A DNA stretch of 27,669 nucleotides from Pleurotus djamor (Eukaryota; Basidiomycota; Agaricomycetes; Agaricales; Pleurotaceae). Of the stretch, positions 1-10,775 are shown piece after piece; within the stretch, counting starts at the first letter, position 1; every line of letters begins with the position of its first letter. Below the pieces are notes generated by a model. The model had not been told where the DNA came from. It ran no database searches and saw only the letters and a program-made list of their open reading frames with translations. The stretch lies in NCBI GenBank assembly GCA_029747585.1, contig JAPEVF010000610.1, positions 1 to 27,669 of the forward strand, written 5' to 3'. Position numbers and translations under genes: made by a program.

Positions 1-298
1 AAGATTTACAGACGAGCAGTAGTGAATGGGCTATCCACTAGGTTGGGAACGCGTCCATGAGCTGGGAGCTAGATTCTGTATTGGCTAGGCAGATACGTAC
101 TGGTTGGGAGCGATGGATTTTACGACAAATCCTGAATGGATTCCAGCATCGTAGAAGTTTGTAATCGAGGTCCTTCATGGGGAATCTTCGAATCGTCAGC
201 TCTTTGAATATCTGGAGCCATAGTTCTGGAGGTAAGGAAAGGGACGAGCGGAGCATTTTGATCGAGTGGCGAATGTACTGAATGATGGAAGTAAGCAA
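1..298 (-). CDS. F-box protein, 5' part only (runs off the left edge)
   Basis: Two exons are visible on the minus strand: 298-101 (66 codons) and 37-1, separated by a 63-bp intron (38-100, donor GTACGT, acceptor CCTAG) in phase 0. The first exon carries the F-box start LPPELWLQIFKEL. The second reads SLLLVCKS, the usual end of a basidiomycete F-box core. Reading without the splice meets a stop at 38-40, so the splice explains the sequence better. The start could be the ATG at 298 or an in-frame ATG at 256, which lies nearer the F-box. F-box proteins bind Skp1 and present substrates to SCF ubiquitin ligases; the substrate-binding part is outside the window. Confidence 0.65.
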
Positions 299-2217
299 GT
301 AAGGTGTGAGTCGCGCGACGAATCATATTCGTCACGAGTCACAGCCAGGCTATCTGGACGTTTTGATATATCAAAGTTGGGTAGTTACCCTTCATGAGTG
401 ATGCATCGTTCGTGGTAGTTACCCTACAGCTCGAAGTTGATATATCACGATGTATCATGTCACCGAAGATTCTCAATTTCCCCTTCCGGTCCTCGTTGCT
501 CCCATAGACGTACAGCCTCGGACAAAGAACCTGTTGATGGGAATAGAGTTAGTGATTACTCAAGATTAAAAGTTTGTTAACTTGTTCTTCCGTGAAAACA
601 TATCCCTCATGTCTAGGAGCAGTCCAGGCTGTCCTGCAGTGCCTGCGCACGCCCGTGACCAATGACCATGGAAGTACCAACGGGACATTGCTCCCTTGAT
701 GGCATGCCGCCGCGCAACAGGGATGGCCGGGTGGGGCGCAATTAGCTGAAACGCAAAAGCAGTACTAGTAGAAGAGCAGACAGAATGAAATACACACTTT
801 GCTCGCTGAGACTTGGATTGAACCCAAGGAAGGGAAGAGGGAATGAACCGAGACAACTAGGGCGGCGCCGTTAAACAGTCAGTGCCAATTTGATGCCATC
901 GCGAGCAACCGTTTGATATCCTGTGGGTGCTTGCATAGCATCAACAGGGAGACACTAGAGTTGGGAGAGTGGATGTCTGTATTACGACCACGACTGTAAG
1001 TGTGACCGTTAGTGAGAGGATGTAGTTGGAAAGACGCGATGGTGAGGGTAAGCGCTCGATCTCGAAAACAACTCGAAAACATACACTTAACCTCTGAGTG
1101 TAGTAGCCATAAGATGCGGAGAGGATCCAAATTGTCCTGTATGTGGAATGATATTGAACATAAGCATGTATGTCAATTATGATAGCACCATGGGCTGATG
1201 TTCGGCGAGATGGTCTTTCCGACTCTTGTATACCTTGGGAAAGCATGAGTTGCGGCGAAATCCAAAGTCTGACCTTTAAGAAATCCTTACTTTTATTCAA
1301 TACCACAGTTTTACCACTCTCTGGTCACCTCAAATCATTCGCAGCACAGTCTCCTACCTTCTGAAAGTGTATATAAGCCTTGACAAGCGATTTCACGCAC
1401 CAAATTGGCGTCGGAAAAAGAATAATGTCTTGACTCCTATTTCACCACAGCATCACGTGTATGAAGCCGAGCATCAGATTCCGTCGACAATTATGGATCT
1501 ACCACCATCTCCTGGATCCCGTCGAATCATCCCGAAGTTGCGCATTGTTCTCTATGCATCCGAAACATGACTCTTTAGCCGCGTGGTCTATAAAACAACC
1601 ACAGCACGCAGATTTTGCATCGAAAAACTCGAAGCACTTGGATTCAACTCGAGTCAACATTCACGCGACCATGCCTCGAATTTCTAAGCTTCACGCGAAC
1701 GTGTAATGTTTCCCGAATCCCAATACGCTGTCGTGCAGGCTTCCAGTGGGAAGAAAAGAGGGAGGCGCCTGGGTGTACTCGGGACCCAGTAAGCATTCAC
1801 CAGCGTAATCAGGGCCCAAGCTTATGGCAGTCTCTCGCAAATCCGCAAATATCAAGCGGTAAGTCAATTGGGTATGCTTATTTTGTGAGTATTTGTTCTC
1901 GATTCAAAGCATCATATCCCATGTCAAGACCCGCCGATCAATTCTGAAAAGCTTACTTATTTCCAGATTCATTTTGCGGCTTCTCGAGATCCTCCATGGC
2001 CACTCTCAGAACCGAGGAGTTTATGTAATTTGCCATCCCCCCAAGAGAGCAGCGATATATCACGTCAAAGTGCACTACCGACAACGATGTATCACTCATC
2101 TACGGTAAGCACCCCAAATGATATATTACTTCGTACGGCACTGGTGTCACAGCTTTCGCAATTCAAAGCACGTACGAAGACAAAGTATTGTATGGTATAT
2201 CGCAAAATTACATATTA
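299..2217. other. About 1.9 kb with no convincing gene
   Basis: Open frames here (for example 566-856 and 941-1306 on the minus strand, 1615-1947 on the plus strand) are short, show no recognisable domain and cannot be joined into a splice-consistent gene. The stretch holds a symmetric group of palindromic motifs at 363-447 and a 17-bp sequence at 1336-1352 that recurs at 17358-17374. Towards 2217 it becomes AT-rich, with several gatatatca-like motifs. Confidence 0.5.
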
Positions 2218-2262
2218 CTAGCCGCCTGACCCGTGCTTCGCACGGCGCAGGCAGGCTAGAGA
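2218..2262 (-). mobile_element. Helitron-like 3' terminus (hairpin plus CTAG)
   Basis: A GC-rich stem-loop lies at about 2222-2250, with a core of GCACGG paired to CCGTGC around a TTC/GAA loop, flanked by ctagcc and ggctag. Read on the minus strand, the hairpin is followed by GG, then CTAG (2221-2218), then T at 2217. This matches the known Helitron 3' end: a short hairpin a few bases before CTRR, with a host T next to it. If correct, the element lies to the right of 2218 and its 5' TC end remains to be found. No Rep/helicase coding is seen nearby, so it would be non-autonomous. It could also be an unrelated hairpin. Confidence 0.45.
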
Positions 2263-3434
2263 AAACCGCACACTTGGCATAAATTCTCGCTCATAAGCAT
2301 ACTTACAATTCAAACATATGGCTCGATACTAATTGGAAACATATCATCTATCTTGTAAGATATTTCGTGCTGTTCGTTCATTTTCCCCTTGCATCCTCGT
2401 GGCTGCGTGATTTGTCTTGGCCTCCGAGTCGACGGTTCCAAACTCATGATCAGCCTCGACGTGTCTACGCCGAAAACTCATCTTGCTACTGCTTGCTAGG
2501 TGTTAGCGATCAATGCGGTCACCCACCACCATTTCAATGGTTGCCGTTTGGAGTCTTGGACCAAGCCAAAAATCGTGGATACAAATATCAATCTGGTAAG
2601 CTGTAATTCAAAGATGCGGGCTTACCCACCCAGCCTGATGGCTTGCCCTCGTGCTCTTACCTATGCGACTGTTTGCTTGCAGCACCAACACAAACGGTTC
2701 GAGGCTCTGCGAACCATCGCACTTATGTACTTGCGGTACTTAGGAGCTCCACCCCTGAACTTGTGATCGTGAGAACTAAAGATTCAATCAACCCGCGTCG
2801 CGTTGAGCATGACAGAGGACCTTTCCCGTCGTGCTTCTTGCTCCAGGGCAGAGCCAACTATCTGAAGAGACAAAGAAAAATTAAAGCATACATAAAAGAC
2901 AGCGAAAAGAGAGAGAAAATCGCTTGTGAAGTTAGCGCTTATTGAACTGACCAATCAGATTATAGATTTGTGCAGGGTCCTTTGTCTCCGTGGGAAAAAT
3001 CCTATGGATTTTATAATATAGATGTATATCAATCCGTTGCTTCGCGTTCATCCCTCTTTGCTGGTACCTTTTCTCTAATGATCGAATCCGGCGTTTTTAG
3101 ACAAATTGATCGAGTGCCTCAGATCACGGAGCCCAAGCCGGATTGGTGGGCGCGTTACCCGCCGGGGCATACACACCTATTTTGGGTACCCCTTCCTCTT
3201 CTTTCCTCATGTTTCCAGCTTGCTGTGAAACATACTCCGCTTCCTGTGACAGATCGTATTTACCTCCGTTCTTCCATTCATGGGATCTAGTCAAATTCGC
3301 TCTCATCNTTTTAAGCGTTACCGGTCCTGTGTGTCCAATCTTTTCGAACCCCCTTCCCTTCCTTCATGGTCTTCGCTTTGCTCTGATATAATCCCCCTCT
3401 ACCCAGACCGAACTCCCAAGTCTCAGTTTCGGCA
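2263..3434. other. About 1.2 kb with no convincing gene; possible Helitron body and promoter of the next gene
   Basis: The plus-strand open frames at 2367-2606, 2643-2945 and 2970-3290 have no recognisable domain. One N is present at 3308. The last 100 bp before 3435 are pyrimidine-rich with a TATA-like gatataat at about 3385-3392, 43 bp before the start of the DUF6533 gene. Confidence 0.45.
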
Positions 3435-5246
3435 ATGGATTCTATTGACCTTTCGAGGACGGCGGGGTATCTGTTGGTGGCGATCCCTTTCATCCTCGAG
3501 CTGTCCTGACTGTTGGCTTTAGCATGGCGGCCAAGATGTTTTCCCTCGCATCATGCGGTGAGACCTACACCTTTCTTTGGATCGCTCATTCAACTCATCG
3601 TCCTTAGTCATGCTCTTCTACGACATTTGCCTTACATTCGGCGAGGAGGTCGAGAAAATATGGAAAAAGAAGTTCACGCCAGTCACTGTCCTCTGGTTCA
3701 TGGTACGCATGCTGCTACGCCCTCGCTTAGCCCGTCCTTACTATACAATAGAACCGCTATCTCTCACCTTTGGGGTATATTGTCATCATTGTCTGTGCGT
3801 CGGACACCGTTATTGTTTCTTTCTACACGTGAACTTAATCATCCACAGCGTTTCACGATCCTTGGCCGAAGTCTCGATGCAATCGTTACGTTTTATACCC
3901 AGAAGCTCTTAAATTATTCACTTCTCTTGCAATCGGCAGTAGGTTCACCCTCCCTCTTCTCATATGTTCTAGCCAGACGAAACCCTTTTCTCATAGTCAT
4001 CTTTGTACTTCGCCTGTACGCTATATATGGCCGCAACAGGCTAGTGGTCGGATCGGCCGGTCTTCTTTTAGCAACACAGTTAGCAGTGAAGACAGTGCGT
4101 GATCAGCGATTGGCTCTGGCTCTTATTTGACTGACCTCATACGCAGTGGGCGTTCACAGATGGGACCAGCTTGGAGCTACCTGCTCGTGAGTCTCCTCCA
4201 GTACACATCGATTTGGGTCGTTCTGACCGTTGAAACCGCACCGAAGCTCTCGTCGGATGTATCCTCGTCGGCAAGTCGCCACCGTGAGTACCCTTTCCTG
4301 CAACACGGTGCTGTAGCTCATGGCGTTCGTAGAGGGGAAAGATTCGTGTATACCTGGATAGCTGAACTTGTCTTTGGTAAGCCGTTTCACCCACCCAACC
4401 ACTGCTGTCAAATTGACCTTTCCCAGACTCTGTTGTATTTTTCGCCACTCTCGCTCGCACAATATATTTGTATCGGAAAGCTCGTCACAGTAAAGCAACG
4501 TCTCTAATTGAACTGATTATGCGGGACGGTCGGTGGCTTCATGGTTGGTTTTTCGTCACAGTTCGCTTAAGCTATCCATCCTTAGGTATTATATATTTCG
4601 CTGTTATTTTCGTCGCAAATCTTGTGACAGTTCTCATCTTTATCGTAAGTGACCCTTGATTGTGCAGAATGTCCACCTTTGACGAACTTCTTTCTCCCAC
4701 ATCAGCTGGCGCCAGTAAGTTCCAAATATTTTCGCAAGGCGAAGATCCTCCTTCTGACGTATCCCCGTGGAATCATCGATAGCCTGACATCAAGGCTGTG
4801 AATGCAAGTTTCAGCACGCTGTAAGTTTTCTCTTTTCGGACGTACTCCTAGCGCCATCCTCATGATGCCGTCCTTGGTTATAGGATCACTAGCCTGATGG
4901 TGTCACGGCTGATGCTCAACTTGCGCGGATTTCTGGATCATAGCCCTGCTGTACAGTACCGACCATCTCGGAACGAATTCCAAATGCAAGTTACAGTAGA
5001 AGCCGCTGTTGCAATCACTCAAGGTTTGACTTCGACTCCGCCTAGTACTCATTCCCTTTCTGTCTAACATCTCTTCTTCCAAAAATAGACGACGATTCGC
5101 TACATGATCCAAGTACCGGGCACGGCAAGGACGATGTGGCCGAGGTATCGCGTGGTACCATAGAAACAGAGTCCCACATTTCTCACTGGAATCCACCATC
5201 CGCTTGGAAGTTGGATAAACATGTCGATTTGAATACCATCGCGTAG
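3435..5246 (+). CDS. DUF6533-family multi-pass membrane protein, tandem copy 1
   Basis: Fifteen exons give a complete 339-aa frame: 3435-3466, 3523-3557, 3608-3702, 3752-3794, 3849-3938, 3997-4094, 4147-4186, 4247-4283, 4333-4376, 4427-4528, 4586-4644, 4706-4714, 4783-4820, 4884-5023, 5089-5246. All phases close. The DUF6533 signature is FYDICLTFGEEVEKIW, followed by WFMNRYLSPLGYIVII. Later hallmarks are FVLRLYAIYGRNRL, the hydrophobic run IIYFAVIFVANLVTVLIFI and ASFSTLITSLMVSRLMLNLR. The family is a large fungal group of predicted seven-TM-like proteins of unknown function. Introns are 49-68 bp; intron 10 has an unusual GTCGGT donor. Exon 12 is only 9 nt. The downstream gene is a close paralog with the same structure. 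Confidence 0.88.
4706..4714 (+). other. 9-nt microexon of DUF6533 copy 1
   Basis: CTGGCGCCA encodes Leu-Ala-Pro between introns 4645-4705 and 4715-4782, both in phase 0, with AG directly before and GTAAGT directly after. The paralog has TTCGCACCT (Phe-Ala-Pro) at 7171-7179 in the same place. Skipping it would remove three residues without breaking the frame. Confidence 0.7.
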
Positions 5247-5864
5247 GCCCTTCATTCTCCTTTGCGTATGTTATTCCAGTTATATTAATTAAGCATATTC
5301 CGACTTGACCGAATGGGTCCACTGACATGTGTACCCAGCATACTCTGAATCAGTTGCGCACCGAGAAAATTGAGCGTCGAACGTTGAACGCGGCCTAGGA
5401 GCTGGCTCAAATCAGGGCAACGGGCGCAAGGTCCGTAATGCCTCCGTGTCAGTCCGTCAGGGCCAACAAGATCGTATTTACTCCTTGTCCTCGAGAACGG
5501 TTGCGCAGTCGCGGTCCTGACTCCTTGGTCGTTTTCTCTTGGCTAAATTCAGTTTCCGTGCCCTCTCTTCAGCCCTCTGCTCGTTTGCGTAGTGATGAAC
5601 ACAAGTAGATCTCCCAACTTCGGTGACTATGGGAAGTAATCAAGTTTTGCAATCGAAGCACGCACTACACATCATGCTTCTGGGCTTGCCTCCCAGATCT
5701 GTGCATCTCTAGTCCATTTATGAGCTCGATCATCTTCATCAAATTCCCGTTTGGTTAGGCTAGGGAACCTTTTGTGGGCCCCGTTCGAATTAAAACCAAC
5801 ATATCCAGCTCTCTCCCTCCATGGCCATCGTCTCGTACACTTAACCCCCATCCAATCTTCCTGC
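5247..5864. other. Intergenic region between the tandem DUF6533 genes
   Basis: 618 bp holding the 3' flank of copy 1 and the promoter of copy 2. Frames on the minus strand here are antisense to the last exon or carry no recognisable domain. The last 60 bp before the ATG at 5865 are pyrimidine-rich, like the region upstream of copy 1. No repeat marking a duplication breakpoint was found by eye. Confidence 0.5.
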
Positions 5865-7659
5865 ATGGACGATGCTACCTTGGCGCTCACGGCCACTCGT
5901 CTGTACGTCTGCAAATGCCACTATCTTTGTCCATGACTGACTCTTCCTTGAACATGGAAGAATGGCGGCGAAGATGTTTTCCTTGGCGTCTTGCGGTGAG
6001 TCGGTCTCGTCGATGTTCTTCATTTCAAGACTGACTGTGTTTCGTTGTCACACCGAAAGTCGTACTCTTCTATGACATATCCTTGACGTTCGGGGAGGAG
6101 GTGGAGAAGATATGGCAAAAGAAGTTTTCGCCGGTGACAATCCTTTGGTTTATGGTGCGTTCGCCTACCTCTCGTCCACCCACCTCCACTCGGCCTGACA
6201 AATGTTTCATGGGAAGAACCGCTACCTATCCCCGCTGGGATATATCGTCATTATTGTCTGTGGGTGCCGTCCTCTTCGTCGCTCATGTTCTCTGGTTAAA
6301 GCTTCATTAACCATTCAGCCTTCCACGATCCTTGGCCAAAGTCCGTCTGCAATCGTTACGTTCTGTTTCCCGAAGCTCTCAAACTTTTCACCGCCCTTGC
6401 CATTGGACGTGCGTTGTTCTGCCACGTTCCCCTTGTTTCCCATTATGACAATCTTTCTCTGCAGTCATCTTCATCATGCGGCTATACGCGGTGTACGGCG
6501 GGAATCGGTTAGTCGTTGGCTGTGCTGGCTTTCTCCTAGCGGCTCAGTTAGCGGTGAAGACGGTACGATCAACGCTTGTTGAGGTTCGCGCCCATGACCG
6601 ACAGATCCTCTTCACAGTGGGCCTTTACGGATGGTACAAGCTTGAATCTCCCTCCGCGTGAGCTCAACCTTAACAATCTTTTTCTACTTTGAGCCACGCT
6701 GATACCCTTTACAGCGCTGATTGGATGCATCCTCGTTGGGAAATCACCCCCGTACGTCCCTCATGTAGAGTAATCCGCGTCAAGGTCTCAATCCGACTAA
6801 TTGTCCAACAGGGGAGAACGGTTCGTATATACCTGGATAGCCGAGCTCGTCTTCGGTAAGTACATTGGGCTCTTGTTATCGTGTTTGCTGCTCAGCCCTC
6901 CCCTAGATTCCGTGATGTTCTTCGCAACACTCGGACGCACCACCTTCCTCTACCGGAATCGTCACAACCATGCCACATCGCTGATTCAACTCATCATGCG
7001 TGATGGTGAGTCATTCCACTACCTCACTAGCTCGTTCATCATTGAGCAGACTTCAGGTATCATATACTTCGCGGTCATTTTCGTAGCAAACTTGGTCACC
7101 GTCTTAATCTTCCTAGTGAGTTCTTCTCCTCGTCGTCACCAACAATGGGCTCTTTACTGACCGGTATTAGTTCGCACCTGTTCGTAATCTCCACTCCGAC
7201 CTTGTACGTTAAGCTCATCGCAGAAATACAGCCCGACATCAAGGCCATTAATGCGAGCTTCAGTACCCTGTACGAGATCCTCCCGTCGTTTTCAATCGTA
7301 TGAGTCACTGATTCGCTATCTTAGGATAACTAGCTTAATGGTATCTCGGCTGATGTTGAACCTTCGTGGCTTCTCCGAGACCACAGTCCTACCATCGTCT
7401 TCGCGTGCAACTCGCAACACCGTCCAGTTTCGGATAGCAGTCGAGCCTGTTACAGAAGTTCACGGTACGCTTCTCAGCGGCGGGATGATCTTCTTAAACT
7501 CATGGTCAACGTCTAGTCAAAGACGATCGAACCGCAATAGAAACGCGAGACTCTCAAACTCTGCTGGAAATGCAACCTCGCGCGTCCCTCTGGCAGCCTC
7601 CAGCTGATTGGCGGCTGGAGAAGCCTAGAAAATCGAGTGACACGGCCTCTGTTGCATGA
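5865..7659 (+). CDS. DUF6533-family multi-pass membrane protein, tandem copy 2
   Basis: Fifteen exons give a complete 335-aa frame: 5865-5902, 5961-5995, 6060-6154, 6217-6259, 6319-6408, 6465-6562, 6618-6657, 6715-6751, 6812-6855, 6907-7005, 7057-7115, 7171-7179, 7232-7269, 7325-7464, 7517-7659. The signature reads FYDISLTFGEEVEKIW, then NRYLSPLGYIVII, IFIMRLYAVYGGNRL, IIYFAVIFVANLVTVLIFL and TSLMVSRLMLNLRG. All 14 introns occur at the same positions and phases as in copy 1, and exons 2-9 and 11-14 have identical lengths. The C-terminal tail is most diverged but keeps a shared W-PP--W motif. Function is unknown; the fold suggests a seven-TM-like membrane protein. The gene ends 184 bp from the convergent F-box gene. 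Confidence 0.88.
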
Positions 7660-7843
7660 CACTCCCTCGTCACCGTCCTTCATTGCTCTCTTTCATTCAT
7701 ATACCCGCTAGACCACACTTGCTACACGCTACTTTTCAAGGAATGTATGATACATACAAATCAACTCATTATTCATAACATCGGGTCTTCTCTCCTCCCA
7801 GCCAGTATGCCCGTGCTCTGGCGACCTTTCGCATCCACTGGCT

Positions 7844-9424
7844 TCAGATCGTATCAACCACCAGCAACCTCTTGGACATGATGCCGCCGTCACCCCCTGT
7901 TGAACAGAGACATATTCGCCCAGCAGTGTCATTGTAAGCGAGGATGTGGATTGCATGTCCAGGATGTGAGCTTATCCTTTCCGCTGGAAATCTTACAAGC
8001 GCACCTCCGTTGACCAAGTGCGAAAACTTGTATACCTTCTGGAAAGGGCCGACATTTTCAGTCAGAACGCCGACACTGTTCCACGTCCTGCCTGAAATAG
8101 GATAGGCGTGATTAGACACAGGTGGGGTGATGCTTTGGCTGGAGGACAAGGTGATTTCGGTCGGCCCAATGCTGAATGTAGCGAGGAATACCCGAGCTTT
8201 GGATGCATGGGCCTCGTAAATATATAGGTTGTGAGATGCGTCTAGTATCACTTGGTAAGGAAGCAATCGTTGGGAAACGCTTTGGAGGGAAAACCCAGGA
8301 GACGTAACGTGAGCGAAAATAGCGGTCTCGAACAACATTTGACGAGGAGATGTTAGCATCTGTGTTTCATAGACTTCCGTAGGAATCGTGAAGGCTTGAA
8401 TACAATACGCCAGACGAGGGTCGTGAGATGTATATTGAGCAGTGGTTAAGGCAAAGTAGGCGAGATCATGACTCAGGGTTAGAGCCGGACTTTCGGAACG
8501 CTGAATGACGGCGCATGCATGAGCATGGATAGGTAATGTGTATGAGTTCGCTTACCATATATTGGGGGAGTTGCGTATAAAATGCCTCCTTCGTGGTTGT
8601 GTTGAAAAACCAGACTCTATCCTCAGTCCTGGCAAACGTTGCCACAATATGTTTCATGGCAAAGATCTCGAACACACTTCGTGGTTCGAGTACTGATCTG
8701 ACTAATTGCATGGGTCTCCATATTTCCACAGACGTCCATTTTTCGGTTACACGACAACGGCGGACTGCATGAACACGAATGTCACTAGAGGTAAGGGAAA
8801 ACAGTCGAACTCAACTCATCGGATGAATTTCAATGAGGGAGTCCTCTTACCTCTGGTCAGTAAGGACCGTCAGCATCAACTCTTCCCCGTACTTCCGCCA
8901 CGCAGCAGCGATTCCTTTGGGGAACAAACGATCGGTGACGATCTGCAATTCCAAAACAGGGTTCCGGTTGGCCAAGGACCAGATGTCCAAGACAGTCTTT
9001 CGTTCACCATCTTCTTCGATTGGAACAGATGTAAGGAGGATTTCAGAGCTGAGAAATTGCGTATGGTGTACCCAATCGCGAACTGGGACCTCGAAGACAT
9101 GTGTAAGGCTGAATGTGTCGCCCTTCCAGACTTTCTCCACTTTCGCTGCCTTAGAGTGGAGTTTTCGAAGCTCTCCTGCCTTCATGTTAGATAAATCTTT
9201 TCCCAGGGGAATATCTAGCGACACATTTGCTGAGGCAGAACGCCAAAGCGCGTCGCTTGAGCAGGCGGTGCGCAAGGCCTTGCATGTCTGTCAGATAAAA
9301 TCAGGCAAAGTGGGGAGAGAAGCGCGAGAAGTCATTTTACAGTATCGAGGTTAAACAGGTCTTCAACTGGGAGATATTCGAAGATGTCCAGTAGGATCTC
9401 ATTGGGGAGGGAGGGAAGAGCCAT
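7844..9424 (-). CDS. F-box protein, four exons, complete
   Basis: Exons 9424-9341, 9287-8851, 8784-8556 and 8500-7844 join in phase (introns of 53, 66 and 55 bp) to give 468 aa. The F-box is at the N-terminus: LPSLPNEILLDIFEYLPVED, then after intron 1 CKALRTACSSDALWRSA. The remaining 400 or so residues have no recognisable repeat; one segment reads FLSSEILLTSVPIEEDG, then DIWSLANRNPVLELQI, with a rhythm that could be beta-propeller-like, but this is a guess. As an F-box protein it is expected to link a substrate to an SCF ubiquitin ligase. The ATG at 9424 is three codons before the F-box core. The gene converges on DUF6533 copy 2. Confidence 0.85.
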
Positions 9425-10775
9425 GTGGGCGCTTCGAGGGTTTACGCGTTCACGTTCAGGTTTCGGAAACTGCCGATAGTTCTACACCTTGGTTGAACCA
9501 GGGTTGGACTTGTTGTTTTTGGACCCATTTCATCGTCGTCGAATTGGTTGTCATTCAAGAGGTGGAAACTAAGAAACCATTCAAGGACCCAGTACAACTC
9601 TATCAAGTAATCTTCTTCTCCCTCCCATCCGGCCCATCGCTGGGGACGATTTCATGGGTTCTACCTGCTTGGTGAGTCATACCATGTCCCGGCGTGCACG
9701 ATGTTTTTTCATGAGCGACTGACGCTCCCTTAGGCCGTGGATTGGTCTTCAAAGCTTCATCGTGCCTGCCACTCTTTCGTCACACCGGTTCTTCGCATAC
9801 TGCCTTATTATCCTCAATCGAGCGGTTGATCGCCTTGATTAGTTTTCTTTCCTCCAGCTAGAATCTGCAGAGCCTCTCTGATAAATGCATCAGATATCAT
9901 ATCGCACGAAACGCGCGCCCATCAAAATATTTGTCGTATATTTAGACATCCGGACATCGACTCTTCGCGCATTGAGCCCCGCTCAAGCTGAACTGAAGTC
10001 TCGAGGTTATCTCTAGAGGCATTAGCTGTCTTCATCATACTTTTCCAGACACCCAGGCTCACGCAAACAATGTACGCGATAACGCAGCGTTCTCCTTCGC
10101 CTTTCCTGAAGTGCTTTACTCAATTGTGTAAACTTGTGTTCCATAGATTTTCTGATGATGCTGCGCCGACAACTGATCCAAGACGAGGTGGAATCCCCTG
10201 GAACTTAATTTGTTGTCAAGATACCCCATGGTTTCGCAGATTGACATCTTTTCACGATCTCGCCGGCACCATTGTGCGACCTCTTTAATGCTCCTTGCTA
10301 CTTCCAGAGNTTTTGCCGCTCATTACCAAGACTCAACTCAATAGTCGTCGTTTTACATCGAAAATCGGTGCGCACCTTCTGAACTTCCGTCCGCGAAAAC
10401 ATCAAAACAGACTGTTATCGTCGAAAAGTTGACCACTCTCCATCGCAACTGCGTCATCTCGTTGGCTATTCACGCTTCGCGCCCCAGCATCTGGGGTCAT
10501 TAGGTGATGGTTATTCTCTATGAGATCAGGAGACGAAACGTTGTACTCATCATCTTCACTTCCCAACAAGTTACAACGCTTATGATCAATATGACCATAG
10601 GTCTTGAATCCATCAAATATCCATAACGAGACACGCATCTCGATCTCTGAAGGTCATTGTGTCCGCTGTGTCCGTAGCCCCGTGTATTTAGGAAGCACCT
10701 ATCAGCTTCGACCCTAGCATTGTTCTCATCTCATTCTCATCCCACTCTCACCCTCAGCGCAACACGGCAATATCG
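9425..10775. other. About 1.35 kb with no confident gene
   Basis: This contains the promoter of the minus-strand F-box gene and the upstream region of the DUF6534 gene. One minus-strand frame, 10638-10402 (78 aa, acidic and Asn/Ser-rich second half), has plausible codon use but no recognisable domain and no splice partner that I could find. A plus-strand frame at 9493-9675 ends near a possible donor. An N is present at 10310. Confidence 0.45.

Noticed and set aside
566..1306. Minus-strand frames at 566-856 and 941-1306 as genes
   Set aside because: No domain, no signal peptide, no splice partner and protein composition unlike the confident genes.
2218..2262. Helitron end in plus orientation
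   Set aside because: On the plus strand the CTAG is followed by A, not the expected T; the minus orientation fits hairpin, CTAG and T.
8706..9354. Long plus-strand frames of 162 and 173 aa
   Set aside because: They are antisense to exons 2 and 3 of the minus-strand F-box gene, which has the recognisable domain and consistent splicing.
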